Source: Mycobacterium aquaticum | GTDB taxonomy: Bacteria > Actinomycetota > Actinomycetes > Mycobacteriales > Mycobacteriaceae | Length of the DNA stretch: 64,000 nucleotides | Direction: 5' to 3' | Assembly (NCBI RefSeq): GCF_002086485.1 | Contig: NZ_MVHF01000001.1 | Span: forward strand, 124,001-188,000 | Shown: piece by piece, positions 36,231 through 45,311 of the stretch | Position numbering within the stretch: the stretch's first letter is position 1 | Layout of the letters: each line of letters opens with the position of its first letter | The notes under the pieces: model-generated | Databases searched by the model: none | The model's input: the letters and a program-made list of their open reading frames with translations, nothing else | What the model was told of the DNA's origin: nothing | Position numbers and translations under genes: made by a program

Positions 36231-36824
36231 ATGCCACGTCCCAGCGTTGAGGCCGAGCGGCGGCCGCAGATCTTGTCTGCGGCCTGCGAGGTGATCGCGC
36301 AGATAGGCATCCCGGCGCTGCGGCTGTCGGACGTGGCCAAGGAGGCCGGCGTCAGCTCCGGCACTGTCCACTACTACTTCGAGACCAAGCGCGACGTCAT
36401 CACCGCGGCGTTCGAGTTCAACCTCGCCGATTCGCTGGCGCGTCGGCAGGAATTGCTGAGCTCGGAGAAGGACAGTCTGGCCATCCTGCACGATCTCGTG
36501 CAGTCCTACCTGCCCACCGACGAACGTTCTCGGCGGGCCTGGAAGGTGTGGCTGGCGCTGTGGGCAGAAGGCAGCCGCGACCCGGTGCTGCAGGAGATCA
36601 ACGACCGGCTCTACGGTCAGTGGCGTGACGTGGTGGCCGGGGTGATCCGGTCGGCGCAACACCAGGAACTGGCCCGATCGGGTGACCCAGTTGTGCTGGC
36701 CAACATGCTCATCGGCATGCTCGACGGGCTCGCGGTGCAGGTGCTCCTCGGCTCGCAGAGCATGTCCTTGGAAGCGATGCAGGAGACCTGCAAGGCGTTC
36801 ATCGGTGACGTCATCGCCCGGTGA
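36231..36824 (+). CDS. TetR-family regulator, BetI-like
   Basis: A 197-residue regulator. The helix-turn-helix is LRLSDVAKEAGVSSGTVHYY followed by FETKRDVI. The C-terminal domain (RRAWKVWLALWAEGSRDPVL) matches the BetI-like TetR_C_6 type. It lies downstream of the amine/acyl-CoA operon and has its own promoter with the CGTACA-N11-TGTACG repeat. Its site differs from the TGGCGGGCCA pair at the divergent promoter, so it may not control that one. CGGAGAG ribosome binding site. Confidence 0.9.
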   Translation: MPRPSVEAERRPQILSAACEVIAQIGIPALRLSDVAKEAGVSSGTVHYYFETKRDVITAAFEFNLADSLARRQELLSSEKDSLAILHDLVQSYLPTDERSRRAWKVWLALWAEGSRDPVLQEINDRLYGQWRDVVAGVIRSAQHQELARSGDPVVLANMLIGMLDGLAVQVLLGSQSMSLEAMQETCKAFIGDVIAR

Positions 36825-36878
36825 ATCGGGGCGCTGCCGTAGTAGGGTCGAGATGATTGCTGTCGGTGGGAGTAGGCG

Positions 36879-37646
36879 ATGAGAACGGTTGGCGCGCTCG
36901 GATTGCTGGTGTCCGCCGTCTTACTGACGGCGGGGTGTACCAAGGTCGTCGACGGCAATGTGGCGGCTGCCCACGGTTTGGCGCCGCGCCCGCTGAGCGG
37001 TCAATCCGTCGAAAAGGCACTGCCCGACATCGGACAAGTGGAGAAGCTCGTCGGTGAAACCCTCGCCGAGGACACCTACGTACCGCCGATCTCGGGTGGT
37101 CTCGACGACCTGCCCAACGGTTTGGCCACCGAACAGGATGCGACACCGCACGACTGCGTCACGGTCTCGAGTCCCATGCAGCGCAGCACCTACGAATCCG
37201 CTGACGTCACAGGCGCTGCCAGCACACAGTGGAAAGGCGACCAGTCCGACGGTGCGGTGCTGGCCGTCGACGTCGGTGTGGTTGCCCTCGGTAGCGTGGC
37301 CGATGCCAATGCACTGTTCGCCGGGTTCGCCAAGCAGTGGAAAGACTGTCAGGGCCAGACGGTGACGCTCGTGAGGGAGTCGGTTCGCGGTGGCTACTAC
37401 ACCGACGCGATCACCGACGTGCGGGAGACCGGTTCGGTGATCGCGGCCACCGTCGAATTCGGCCACACCACAGACCAGTCGACCAGCCCGGTGGCCCGCG
37501 CCATCGGCGTGCGGGCCAACTGCCTCGTCGAGATCGAGGTCGCGTTCTACAGCGATGCGGTCACATCGGGCAAGCCGTCGAATGTCGACAGCGTCGCCAT
37601 CGACATCGCGCGCGCGATGATGGACCGCGTCGAGGAACTCACCTGA
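36879..37646 (+). CDS. lipoprotein with PknH-like sensor domain
   Basis: A 255-residue lipoprotein. Signal peptide residues 1-19 with lipobox LLTAGC (Cys20). The exported part resembles the extracellular sensor domain of PknH: PLSGQSVEKALPDIGQVEKL, the HDCVTVSSPMQRSTYESADV block, WKDCQGQTV and ANCLVEIEVAFYS. It has three Cys besides the lipid one. Such stand-alone sensor lipoproteins (LpqQ/LppH-type) are abundant in mycobacteria with unknown ligand. It is monocistronic. Confidence 0.85.
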   Translation: MRTVGALGLLVSAVLLTAGCTKVVDGNVAAAHGLAPRPLSGQSVEKALPDIGQVEKLVGETLAEDTYVPPISGGLDDLPNGLATEQDATPHDCVTVSSPMQRSTYESADVTGAASTQWKGDQSDGAVLAVDVGVVALGSVADANALFAGFAKQWKDCQGQTVTLVRESVRGGYYTDAITDVRETGSVIAATVEFGHTTDQSTSPVARAIGVRANCLVEIEVAFYSDAVTSGKPSNVDSVAIDIARAMMDRVEELT

Positions 37647-37656
37647 CCTTCTTCCC

Positions 37657-37698
37657 GCGAGGAGACACGCGCGAGGAGACACGCGCGAGCAGACACGT
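37657..37698. repeat. three tandem 14-bp units
   Basis: GCGAGGAGACACGC at 37657-37670 and 37671-37684 are identical; the third unit GCGAGCAGACACGT (37685-37698) differs at two places. It is non-coding and lies just after the lipoprotein stop. The third unit begins the hairpin that follows. Confidence 0.85.
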
Positions 37699-37745
37699 AA
37701 GTCCGCGACACGCCGGTTTTCGCGGACCTTTGCGACTGCTCGCGC
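37683..37745. repeat. nested inverted repeats (63 bp)
   Basis: Outer arms GCGCGAGCAG (37683-37692) and CTGCTCGCGC (37736-37745) are exact complements, as are inner arms GTCCGCGA (37701-37708) and TCGCGGAC (37720-37727). It could act as a terminator for the lipoprotein gene or be a dispersed mycobacterial intergenic element; the GAGCAGACRC core also occurs in the hairpin at 59318. No T-run follows. Confidence 0.7.
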
Positions 37746-37804
37746 ATGGAATGTCAGTTGGCTTCTGGCTGAGCGCAACTCTGTAACCGGAGCGGCGGCG
37801 ACCG

Positions 37805-37810
37805 TAGCGT
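37805..37810 (+). promoter_or_regulatory. leaderless -10 box of the DszA-like operon
   Basis: TAGCGT lies seven bases before GTG 37818. No ribosome binding site is present, consistent with a leaderless transcript. The -35 region is weak. Confidence 0.5.
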
Positions 37811-37817
37811 CGGCTCA

Positions 37818-39107
37818 GTGCCCAAAGAACTACATCTGCTCGCTTTCGGCAACACCCGCTCCGCAGGCCCCTGGCGGCATCCCGGCATCGACAACAGCAC
37901 CGCCGGGGTACGGCGGCGCCTGATCGAGCACGCCCGAACCGCCGAGGCGGGAACTTTCGACGCGCTGTTCTTCGCCGACGGACTCAACTACGGACCGCCC
38001 GCGACGTGGGCCTACAAAACGCCGGAGGACTTCGAACCGCTGACCGCGACGGCGGCGCTGTCCTCGGTGACCGAGCACATCGGCCTGGTCGTCACCGGGT
38101 CGGCAACCTTGCAACATCCGTATCACCTTGCCCGCCAACTGCTCTCACTCGATCACCTCAGTGGTGGCCGAGCCGGCTGGAACCTGGTCACCAGCTTCGC
38201 GCAGGCCGCCGCCGACAACTTCAGCGCCAACGGCGTCGTCGACCACGACGAGCGGTATCGCATCGCCGAAGAGGCCCTCGACGTGGTGCGCAAGCTGTGG
38301 GACGGGTGGGGCGAGGACACCGTCGTCGAAGACCGCGAAGCCGGGATCTTCCACGACGTCACCAGGATTCGTCCCGCCAACCACCACGGACGGTACTTCG
38401 ACGTCACCGGTCCGCTCGGCGCTTCCCGGTCGGCGCAGGGCCAGCCTGTGCTGTTCCAGGCCGGCTCGTCGGAGACCGGGCGCGCCTTCGCGGCCCGCCA
38501 TGCCGAGGTCATATTCACCAGCCACGGCAACCGGGCCCGTGCGCAGGAGTTCTACCGCCAGATCCACGCCGCGAGCGTGGGCCGGGCGCGGCCGCCCCTG
38601 ATCACACCGTCGCTGCGGTACGTGGTCGGGTCCACCGAGGACGAAGCCAAGCGCGCCGAACGCGAGGAATACCAGTACTTCAGCCCGGAGTATCAGGCGG
38701 GGTGGTTGCTGGAGGTCGACGTCGACGTCACCGGCGCGGACCTCGACGGCCCCGTGCCTGCGTCGGCGTTCCCGAAGCACACCGAGACGCATCAGACCGC
38801 GCTGGCCGGTTACCGCGCGCTCGCCGCCGACGGCAACCCCACCGTGCGAGAGTTCCTGTATCGCACCGTGAACGGTTGGGGCGCCTCGGTCGTCGGCACC
38901 CCTGAACGCATCGCCGACGAGATCGAGGAGTGGTTCAGTACGGCGGCCGCCGACGGCTTCGTCCTGCGTGACACCGGATTGCCCGGACAGACCAAGTTGT
39001 TCGTCGAACAGGTGGTACCGGTGCTGCGCAAACGCGGCCTGTTCCGCCACGAATACACCGGGACGACGTTGCGCTCGCATCTCGGCCTGGAGGTGCCCGC
39101 CCGATGA
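37818..39107 (+). CDS. DszA-like LLM flavin monooxygenase
   Basis: A 429-residue FMNH2-dependent monooxygenase. It follows DszA (dibenzothiophene sulfone monooxygenase) along its length: HLLAFGNTRSAGPWRHPG, ARQLLSLDHLSGGRAGWNLV and VEQVVPVLRKRGLFRHEY with the final LRSHLGLEVP. The family oxidises C-S or C-N bonds of bulky substrates and uses a separate flavin reductase. It is the first gene of a five-gene operon with a second LLM enzyme (ATGA overlap), a permease, a GNAT and a DszC-like enzyme. GTG start. Confidence 0.85.
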   Translation: MPKELHLLAFGNTRSAGPWRHPGIDNSTAGVRRRLIEHARTAEAGTFDALFFADGLNYGPPATWAYKTPEDFEPLTATAALSSVTEHIGLVVTGSATLQHPYHLARQLLSLDHLSGGRAGWNLVTSFAQAAADNFSANGVVDHDERYRIAEEALDVVRKLWDGWGEDTVVEDREAGIFHDVTRIRPANHHGRYFDVTGPLGASRSAQGQPVLFQAGSSETGRAFAARHAEVIFTSHGNRARAQEFYRQIHAASVGRARPPLITPSLRYVVGSTEDEAKRAEREEYQYFSPEYQAGWLLEVDVDVTGADLDGPVPASAFPKHTETHQTALAGYRALAADGNPTVREFLYRTVNGWGASVVGTPERIADEIEEWFSTAAADGFVLRDTGLPGQTKLFVEQVVPVLRKRGLFRHEYTGTTLRSHLGLEVPAR

Positions 39108-40489
39108 CCTCGCGAGATCCGTTCGTGCTGGCCGCCTTCACGATGTCGACGGTGTCGCACGGCAACTTCGGGTTGTGGCGCCACCCACAGGATCAGACCT
39201 CCCACTACACCGACATCCGGTACTGGGTGGAGCTGGCGAAACTTCTCGATACCGGCGGATTCGACGCCCTGTTCGTCGCGGACGCGGTCGGCCAGCTCGA
39301 TGTGTTCGGCGGCGACGCGGCCGCGGCGCTGACCCGTGCGGTGCAGACGCCGGTGACCGATCCGCTGCTGGCGGTCTCGGCGATGGCCGCCGCGACAACC
39401 CATCTCGGCTTCGGTATCACGGTGTCCACCACCTACGAGAGCCCGTATCTGCTGGCGCGCAAGTTCAGCACGCTCGATCATCTCACCGGTGGCCGCATCG
39501 GCTGGAACATCGTCACGTCGCTACTGGACAGTGCCGCGCGCAACATCATCGGCCGCGACCGGCAGATCCCACACGACGAGCGTTACGCCATGGCCCAGGA
39601 ATTCCTAGAGGTCACCTACAAGCTGTGGGAAGGATCCTGGGAGGACGGCGCAGTGGTCCGCGACCGGGAAGCCGGCGTCTACACCGATGCGGCGAAGGTG
39701 CACGGCATCGGTCACGAGGGCAGGTATTTCACCGTTCCCGGTGCGCATCTGGTCGAGCCGTCGCCGCAACGGACCCCGGTGTTGTTCCAGGCCGGAACGT
39801 CCCCCGCCGGACGGGAATTCGCAGCGCGCAACGCCGAGTTGGTGTTCGCCAGCGATCCGCGGCCCGAGGTGCTGCGCGCCAACATCGACGACGTCCGCAG
39901 GCGCGCGGTGGCCCACGGCCGCAATCCCGATGCGATCAAGTTCTTGACCTCCATCGAAATCGTCACCGACACCACCGATTCTGCGGCAAGGGCCAAGGCC
40001 GACGAACTGTCCCGCTACCACGATCTGGATGCCGGACTGGTGCTGCTCTCGGCGCTCAGCGGCGTCGACTGGTCCACCTACGGCGTCGACCGGCCCATCG
40101 AACAGTTCGACACCGACGCCAGCCGCTCGATTCTCGCCGCGGTGGGGGACAGTCGAATCACCTTGCGCGACTATGTCGGGGGACTCGGAGGTTTCGGCGG
40201 GCAGCTGTTCGTCGGGGCGGCCGCCACGGTGGCCGACGAACTGGAGGCCTACGCCGAGCGCACCGGGGTCGACGGGTTCAACATCGCCTACCACGTCACT
40301 CCGGGCAGTTTCGCCGACGTCGCCGAATATCTGATACCCGAGCTGCGTCGGCGTGGCCGGGCCAGGACTACGGACAGTCCAACCACCCTGCGGCAGCGGC
40401 TGTTCGGCGGTGACTCCGCGGTGCTGCCGCCGGACCATCCCGGCGCCGGTTTCCGGCTGGCAAAAGAATCCCGCCGATTCGATAACTGA
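39104..40489 (+). CDS. second LLM flavin monooxygenase (NtaA/SnaA/DszA family)
   Basis: A 461-residue homologue of the previous gene and of the enzyme at 20279-21694. Shared blocks are ARKFSTLDHLTGGRIGWNIV, VEPSPQRTPVLFQAGTSPAG and a C-terminal GVDGFNIAYHVTPGSFADVA. The two tandem monooxygenases may attack successive bonds or different substrates. ATG overlaps the upstream stop. The flavin reductase partner is not in this window. Confidence 0.85.
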   Translation: MTSRDPFVLAAFTMSTVSHGNFGLWRHPQDQTSHYTDIRYWVELAKLLDTGGFDALFVADAVGQLDVFGGDAAAALTRAVQTPVTDPLLAVSAMAAATTHLGFGITVSTTYESPYLLARKFSTLDHLTGGRIGWNIVTSLLDSAARNIIGRDRQIPHDERYAMAQEFLEVTYKLWEGSWEDGAVVRDREAGVYTDAAKVHGIGHEGRYFTVPGAHLVEPSPQRTPVLFQAGTSPAGREFAARNAELVFASDPRPEVLRANIDDVRRRAVAHGRNPDAIKFLTSIEIVTDTTDSAARAKADELSRYHDLDAGLVLLSALSGVDWSTYGVDRPIEQFDTDASRSILAAVGDSRITLRDYVGGLGGFGGQLFVGAAATVADELEAYAERTGVDGFNIAYHVTPGSFADVAEYLIPELRRRGRARTTDSPTTLRQRLFGGDSAVLPPDHPGAGFRLAKESRRFDN

Positions 40490-40569
40490 CGCCGCCGCCG
40501 ATGTTGCGGCATCGTCATGACCATCTAATTCATTGTGCCCCTGTCAGTTACGGCAGAAAGGTATGCAGC

Positions 40570-42108
40570 ATGACCACAGTCGAAGATGAGCCATCCGTCA
40601 CCGTCGGGGGCCGGAGTCTGACGGCCGCCGAATCGACCGGGCTGGAATCCGAAGCACTCGGGGCCTGGGGCGTCTTCGCGCAGGGCTTGGCCGCGGCGGC
40701 GCCCAGTGTGGCACTCGCCACCGTGCCGTTCTCCTTGTTCGTCGCGGCAGGCAAGGGCGCGGCGTGGGCGGCGGTCGTCGGTCTGGTGATCGTCATCCTG
40801 GTCGCCACGACGATCAGCTTCCAGGCCAAGCGAACCGTCTCGTCAGGGTCGCTGGGCACCTATACCGGTAACGGTCTCGGTCCGGGTTTCGCCTACGCGG
40901 CCGGGTTCAGCCTGCTGTTCGGTTACATCGGATTCGCCACCACGGGCACGCTCGGCGGTGTGCTCTACCTCGACGCGTTCCTCGAATCCATCGGGCTCGG
41001 GTCGCAAGCCGCGTGGTTCCGGCTGTTGCTGGTGGTCGCGGTGGTCGCCGTCGCGGTGTACCTGCCCTACCGCGGCGTGTCGCTGGCCGCGAAATACGAA
41101 CTGGCATTTGAACTTCTCGCGATCGCCTCCATTCTGGTGATCATCGTCGCGTCCTACATCGGTTACGGCTTCCACGTGGACTGGGATCAGTTCAACCCGT
41201 CGCACCTGGGCTCGAGTGCAACCTTCATCGCCGCCGTCACCGCGGTTGGCTCCTATGCCGGGTTCGAGAGCGTCGCCTCGCTGGGCGCCGAGGCCAAGGA
41301 CGCGCACCGCAGCATCGCGCGTTCGCTGCTGAGGGTCGTGCTGCTGCTCGGTGTGCTCTACATCTTCGCGACCTATCCGCAGATCCTGCATTTCGGTGAG
41401 ATCGACGGCGACAAGGCGGTGCTGCCGCAACTCGCCGGCACCGTCGGCGTGGGGTGGGTGAATCAGGTTGTGAGCGCGACGGTATCGGTGGCCTTCATCG
41501 TGTTCGTCACGGCCGTCACGACCGCCGCGGCACGATCGCTGTTCACGTTCGCCCACGAAGGTGCGCTGCCGAAGGTGTTCGCGAAGGTGCACCCGTCGCA
41601 CAAGACACCGTGGACCGGGGTGGTGTTCGTCGGTATCCTGGCGCTGATCTTCTCGGCGGTCGCGACGTTCAGTTCGGCGGGCCGGCTGGTGTTCGATGTT
41701 TACGGCGGTTACGTCGCCAACTGGGGCTTCCTGATCAGTTACCTGCTGGTGGTGATCGCCACCCCGATCTGGCTGCGCAAGATCAACGCCTTGACACCGC
41801 TGCGGCTCGGGGTTTCGGTGGCCGCGACCGTCGGCATCGGCTACGTGATCTTCAGCAACTTCTACCCGGTGCCCGAGTTCCCGTTCAACATCCTGCCTTT
41901 CGTGTTCGGCGCCATCCTGCTGGCCGGTCTGGCCTGGTACTGGTACCTCAAGAAGACCAGGCCCGAGGTGGCCCAGCGGGTCGGCACCATTCAAACCCTC
42001 TCGGAGGCCGAACAGCAGCGGCTCACCGATGAAGGCATCCTCGGAGTGCTGCAGGAGCAGCGCGGTGACGACGACTCCGATCGGCAGCAGGATCCGGTGG
42101 CACCGTGA
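40570..42108 (+). CDS. APC-superfamily amino acid permease
   Basis: A 512-residue transporter with twelve or more helices. The APC opening is LGAWGVFAQGLAAAAPSVAL, helix 6 region AVGSYAGFESVASLGAEAKD contains the typical E-A substrate loop, and the protein ends with a charged cytoplasmic tail rich in Gln and Asp. It would bring in an amino acid or amine. AGAAAGG ribosome binding site before ATG 40570. In-frame codons up to 40501 are His-rich and probably untranslated. GTGA overlap with the GNAT gene. Confidence 0.88.
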   Translation: MTTVEDEPSVTVGGRSLTAAESTGLESEALGAWGVFAQGLAAAAPSVALATVPFSLFVAAGKGAAWAAVVGLVIVILVATTISFQAKRTVSSGSLGTYTGNGLGPGFAYAAGFSLLFGYIGFATTGTLGGVLYLDAFLESIGLGSQAAWFRLLLVVAVVAVAVYLPYRGVSLAAKYELAFELLAIASILVIIVASYIGYGFHVDWDQFNPSHLGSSATFIAAVTAVGSYAGFESVASLGAEAKDAHRSIARSLLRVVLLLGVLYIFATYPQILHFGEIDGDKAVLPQLAGTVGVGWVNQVVSATVSVAFIVFVTAVTTAAARSLFTFAHEGALPKVFAKVHPSHKTPWTGVVFVGILALIFSAVATFSSAGRLVFDVYGGYVANWGFLISYLLVVIATPIWLRKINALTPLRLGVSVAATVGIGYVIFSNFYPVPEFPFNILPFVFGAILLAGLAWYWYLKKTRPEVAQRVGTIQTLSEAEQQRLTDEGILGVLQEQRGDDDSDRQQDPVAP

Positions 42109-43091
42109 CGATCACCGACCACCGCCCGCCGCAGAGCGTGTCGGCCGCCGAGATCACCTCGGCGGACCTGCCGCTGATCGCCGACTTCCTTGCCACCACA
42201 CCCGGGTTGGCCGGACGCAAGTTCGCTGCCGATTCCCGCGACGTGGCAGAACAACTCGACGGCGCGTACCCGGGCGCTGCGCTGGTCTTGCGGAGCGAGA
42301 CCGGCGCGGTACTGGGATACGCGGTGCTGCACCGGCCCGACGGGGTGGAACCAGAAGTACTCGGCGACTTCGTCTTCCATCCGGGCGTGGCGCGAGAAGC
42401 GGTCGACGGCGTTGTCGCCGACATCGTCGATCGCTTCCACCGGGTCGCCGTGGCTGACGCGTATCTGCGGACCTTCATCGGCGCCGACCAGCCCGCGGCG
42501 ATCGCCGCGCTGGCCGAGCGGGGCGCCCGGGTGGAGCGGCAGTTCATCAGCACCCGCAAGTCCCTGCTCGACGAAGACCCCGCAGAACTCGATGCGGCGC
42601 ACATCGAGGGCTTGACCGTACTGTCGTGGCCGGAGGTGATCGACGGGGGTTTCGCCGAGCAGGTCAGGCAGCTGCAGTACGACACCTTCAGTGAGCATTT
42701 CGGCAACATGTCGAAGACACCGCAGCGCTGGCAGCACCATCTCGAAAGCCGCTCTTTCGCACCTGATTTCAGCATCGCCGCGGTCGACGACGGTGGTGAG
42801 GTGGTCGGTTACGTGCTCGGGTCGACCTACACCGTCGGGGTCGGCGCCGACGAAGAGCGCAGCGCCCACACCGATTACATCGGGGTGCGGCGGGAGCGGC
42901 GGCTGCGGGGCACCGGTGAGCTGCTGCTGCGCAAGATCTGGCTGGCGGCACTGCGACGCGGCTTGACCGCGGCGTCGCTCGGCACCGACATCAACAACGC
43001 CAGCAAGGCCCACCTGTTGTATCGCAGGTTGGGCTACGTGGCGGTGCAGGATTCCTACGCCTATCGAATCGATGCCAAGGGGAGGGCATGA
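42105..43091 (+). CDS. GNAT acetyltransferase, two-domain
   Basis: A 328-residue protein. The C-terminal GNAT domain has the acetyl-CoA loop IGVRRERRLRGTGELLLRKI and the end NASKAHLLYRRLGYVAVQDS. The N-terminal half is a degenerate GNAT repeat (ITSADLPLIADFLATTPGLA, and VLRSETGAVLGYAVLHRP). Both overlaps (four bases on each side) tie it to the permease and DszC-like genes. It may acetylate a substrate or product of the pathway, or give self-protection. Confidence 0.8.
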   Translation: MTITDHRPPQSVSAAEITSADLPLIADFLATTPGLAGRKFAADSRDVAEQLDGAYPGAALVLRSETGAVLGYAVLHRPDGVEPEVLGDFVFHPGVAREAVDGVVADIVDRFHRVAVADAYLRTFIGADQPAAIAALAERGARVERQFISTRKSLLDEDPAELDAAHIEGLTVLSWPEVIDGGFAEQVRQLQYDTFSEHFGNMSKTPQRWQHHLESRSFAPDFSIAAVDDGGEVVGYVLGSTYTVGVGADEERSAHTDYIGVRRERRLRGTGELLLRKIWLAALRRGLTAASLGTDINNASKAHLLYRRLGYVAVQDSYAYRIDAKGRA

Positions 43092-44326
43092 TGACCAGAG
43101 CCACAACGTATCTCAAACGCCCGACAGGGTACGACGCCGAGCTCAGATCGGTGTTCCGACCGATCTTCGACCGGATCGCCGAAGGCAACCCGCAGCGCGA
43201 GGCCAACCGGGAATTTCCCCATGAGCAGGTGCGCTGGCTCGGCGAGGCAGGGTTCGGCACGCTGCGAATCCCGGCCGAGCAGGGCGGTTTCGGCGCGTCA
43301 CTGGAGCAGACGTTCCTGCTGCTCGCCGAACTGGGAGAGGCCGACGCCAACGTCGCGCACATCTGGCGCAACCACCTCGCATTCGTCGAGGATCGGCTCA
43401 ACGCGCCGGTGTCCGAGGACAACGGGGCCTGGCTCAAGCGTTTCCTGGCAGGTGAATTCGTCGGCGGCGGTTGGACCGAGGCCAACAATGTGACGTTGGC
43501 GAACCTGCTCACCACGGTCACCCCGGAAAACGGGCACTGGGTGGTCAACGGCGCGAAATACTATGCGACGGGCAGCTTGTACGCGGACTGGCTCGACGTC
43601 CTCGGCCGCGGTGACGACGGGCAACTGTGGACGGCACTCGTCCGCGCCGACGACCCGGGGGTCACGCTCGTCGACGACTGGCGCGGGTTCGGCCAGCGCA
43701 CCACCGCCAGCGGGTCGGCGCGGTACGACGGGGCCCGCGCCGAGCGTGGCAATGTCTTTCCCGCCGCCGAGCGGTTCACCTACCAGGCGCACTTCTATCA
43801 GATCGCGATGCTTGCGGTACTCACCGGAATCACGCGCGCGGTACTGCGCGACGGCACGGCTGCTCTCAAACGACGCAGCCGCAACTACCCGCAGGGCCTG
43901 GCGGAGTTGCCTGCTGCGGATCCGCAGCTGTTGCAGGTGATCGGTGAACTGTCGGCCGAGGCGTTCGCCGCCGAGGCCGCCCTGGGGCAGAGCGCGCGCT
44001 CGTTGGACCGGATCGTCGCCGGTCGGTTGGCCGGCAGTGACGACCATGCCCGGGACCTGTTGATCGACGCCGAAGTGGCCGTCACCCAGGCCCAACTGGT
44101 CATCGTCGCCGCCGCGCAGCGGGCCACCACGCGGGTGTTCGACGCGCTCGGCGCCTCAGGGGTTTCCGAACAGCTCGGCCTGGATAGGCACTGGCGCAAC
44201 GCGCGCACGCTCGCATCCCACAACCCGGTGGTCTACAAAGCGCGGATCCTCGGTGACTGGTTCGTCAACGGCACCGACCCGGTGTCCGACCTGGCCTCTC
44301 TGGGCCGCGGCGGGCAGGGCAACTGA
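43088..44326 (+). CDS. DszC/SfnC-like flavin monooxygenase (acyl-CoA dehydrogenase fold)
   Basis: A 412-residue protein with the acyl-CoA dehydrogenase fold but without the catalytic Glu. LRIPAEQGGFGASLEQTFLL and NGAKYYATGSLYADWLDVLG occur in DszC/SfnC monooxygenases, and the C-terminal RHWRNARTLASHNPVVYKAR is their hallmark (DszC: WRNARTHTLHDPV). It would form a flavin hydroperoxide and oxidise S or N of a substrate before the DszA-like enzymes cleave it. Last gene of the operon. Confidence 0.84.
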   Translation: MMTRATTYLKRPTGYDAELRSVFRPIFDRIAEGNPQREANREFPHEQVRWLGEAGFGTLRIPAEQGGFGASLEQTFLLLAELGEADANVAHIWRNHLAFVEDRLNAPVSEDNGAWLKRFLAGEFVGGGWTEANNVTLANLLTTVTPENGHWVVNGAKYYATGSLYADWLDVLGRGDDGQLWTALVRADDPGVTLVDDWRGFGQRTTASGSARYDGARAERGNVFPAAERFTYQAHFYQIAMLAVLTGITRAVLRDGTAALKRRSRNYPQGLAELPAADPQLLQVIGELSAEAFAAEAALGQSARSLDRIVAGRLAGSDDHARDLLIDAEVAVTQAQLVIVAAAQRATTRVFDALGASGVSEQLGLDRHWRNARTLASHNPVVYKARILGDWFVNGTDPVSDLASLGRGGQGN

Positions 44327-44327
44327 C

Positions 44328-45245
44328 TCAGACCTGCACCCGCAGCACCGCCTTGCCGGGGACCCGTCGGCCCAGCAGGGCCTGGGCGGCCGCCGAGATG
44401 TTGTCCCACGAGTCGCGCAAGCCGATCTGCGGGTCGAGCTCGCCGTCGGCCAGCAGCGTCAGCAGGTACTGCAGGTCGGCCTGAAACGGCGCGCGAACAG
44501 TGAACGGCTCCAAGCGTTTCCGGTTGCCGCGGCGGCGTTCCTGCTCAAAGTTGATGGTGGTGGGCTCGTTGGAGGCCATGCCGATGGACTGCACCGAGCC
44601 ACCGTCGTCGACCAGGCTGAAGGCCTGAGCGAGCAACTTTCCACCGACGTTGTCCAGCACCCCGAACACCGGTTCGGTCACCGGGTCCAAACCGACGACC
44701 ACCTCGTCCGCGCCCAATTCGGTGAGGCCCTCACCGCGGGACGGGTTGCCCACCGCGGCGATCACGTGCGCACCTGCCCGCGCCGCCAACTGGACCGCGA
44801 AACGGCCGACACCGCCGGACGCGCCCGTGATGAGTACGCGTCGGCCCACCACGGGGCCGAGGGCCCGCAGCGCCTGCAGCGCCGTCACCCCGGCCACGGG
44901 CAGCGCCGCCGCCTCGTCGAACTCCACGAACTCCGGAAGCTCCGCGAGATTGTGCGTCGTTACGGCTCGGCGTTCGGCCCAGCCGGCCTCGCCGCTGAAT
45001 CCGACCACGCGAGTGCCTTCCGGGGGACCTGATCCGTCCGAGGCGGCTCGGGTCACGACGCCCGCGGTATCCCAACCAGGTACTTCACCGGGTCGGCGCA
45101 TCTGTTCGATGAAGTGCAGTTCCCCGAAATTCAACGCGATGGCGTACACGTCGATCAGCGCCTGCGAGTCGGCGACCGCCGGCTCGGTCACGTCGTCGAA
45201 TCGAAGCTTTGCCGGGGCCTGCGGGTCGTAGACGATGGCTCGCAT
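44328..45245 (-). CDS. zinc-less MDR-family quinone oxidoreductase
   Basis: A 305-residue NADPH-dependent oxidoreductase. ALNFGELHFIEQMRRPGEVP is the GroES-like catalytic domain; VGRRVLITGASGGVGRFAVQ the cofactor site. No zinc-binding Cys cluster is present, so it is of the quinone reductase/enoyl reductase type. It converges on the DszC-like gene one base away and is divergent from a methyltransferase gene. Confidence 0.85.
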   Translation of the reverse strand: MRAIVYDPQAPAKLRFDDVTEPAVADSQALIDVYAIALNFGELHFIEQMRRPGEVPGWDTAGVVTRAASDGSGPPEGTRVVGFSGEAGWAERRAVTTHNLAELPEFVEFDEAAALPVAGVTALQALRALGPVVGRRVLITGASGGVGRFAVQLAARAGAHVIAAVGNPSRGEGLTELGADEVVVGLDPVTEPVFGVLDNVGGKLLAQAFSLVDDGGSVQSIGMASNEPTTINFEQERRRGNRKRLEPFTVRAPFQADLQYLLTLLADGELDPQIGLRDSWDNISAAAQALLGRRVPGKAVLRVQV

Positions 45246-45298
45246 GAGAAGGCAAACCTCCGCGGGTGGCGCCACTATTCCCGGTCCGGCCCACTTCG

Positions 45299-45304
45299 TA
45301 AGGT
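45299..45304 (+). promoter_or_regulatory. leaderless -10 box of the methyltransferase gene
   Basis: TAAGGT, seven bases before GTG 45312. No ribosome binding site. It lies in the short divergent region with the oxidoreductase. Confidence 0.5.
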
Positions 45305-45311
45305 ATCGCGG

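Noticed and set aside
40501..40569. In-frame His-rich extension of the APC permease (several His codons), possibly a His leader peptide
   Set aside because: The frame runs straight into the permease with no stop, and a good ribosome binding site lies at 40555-40561 for the later ATG. A leader peptide needs its own stop.
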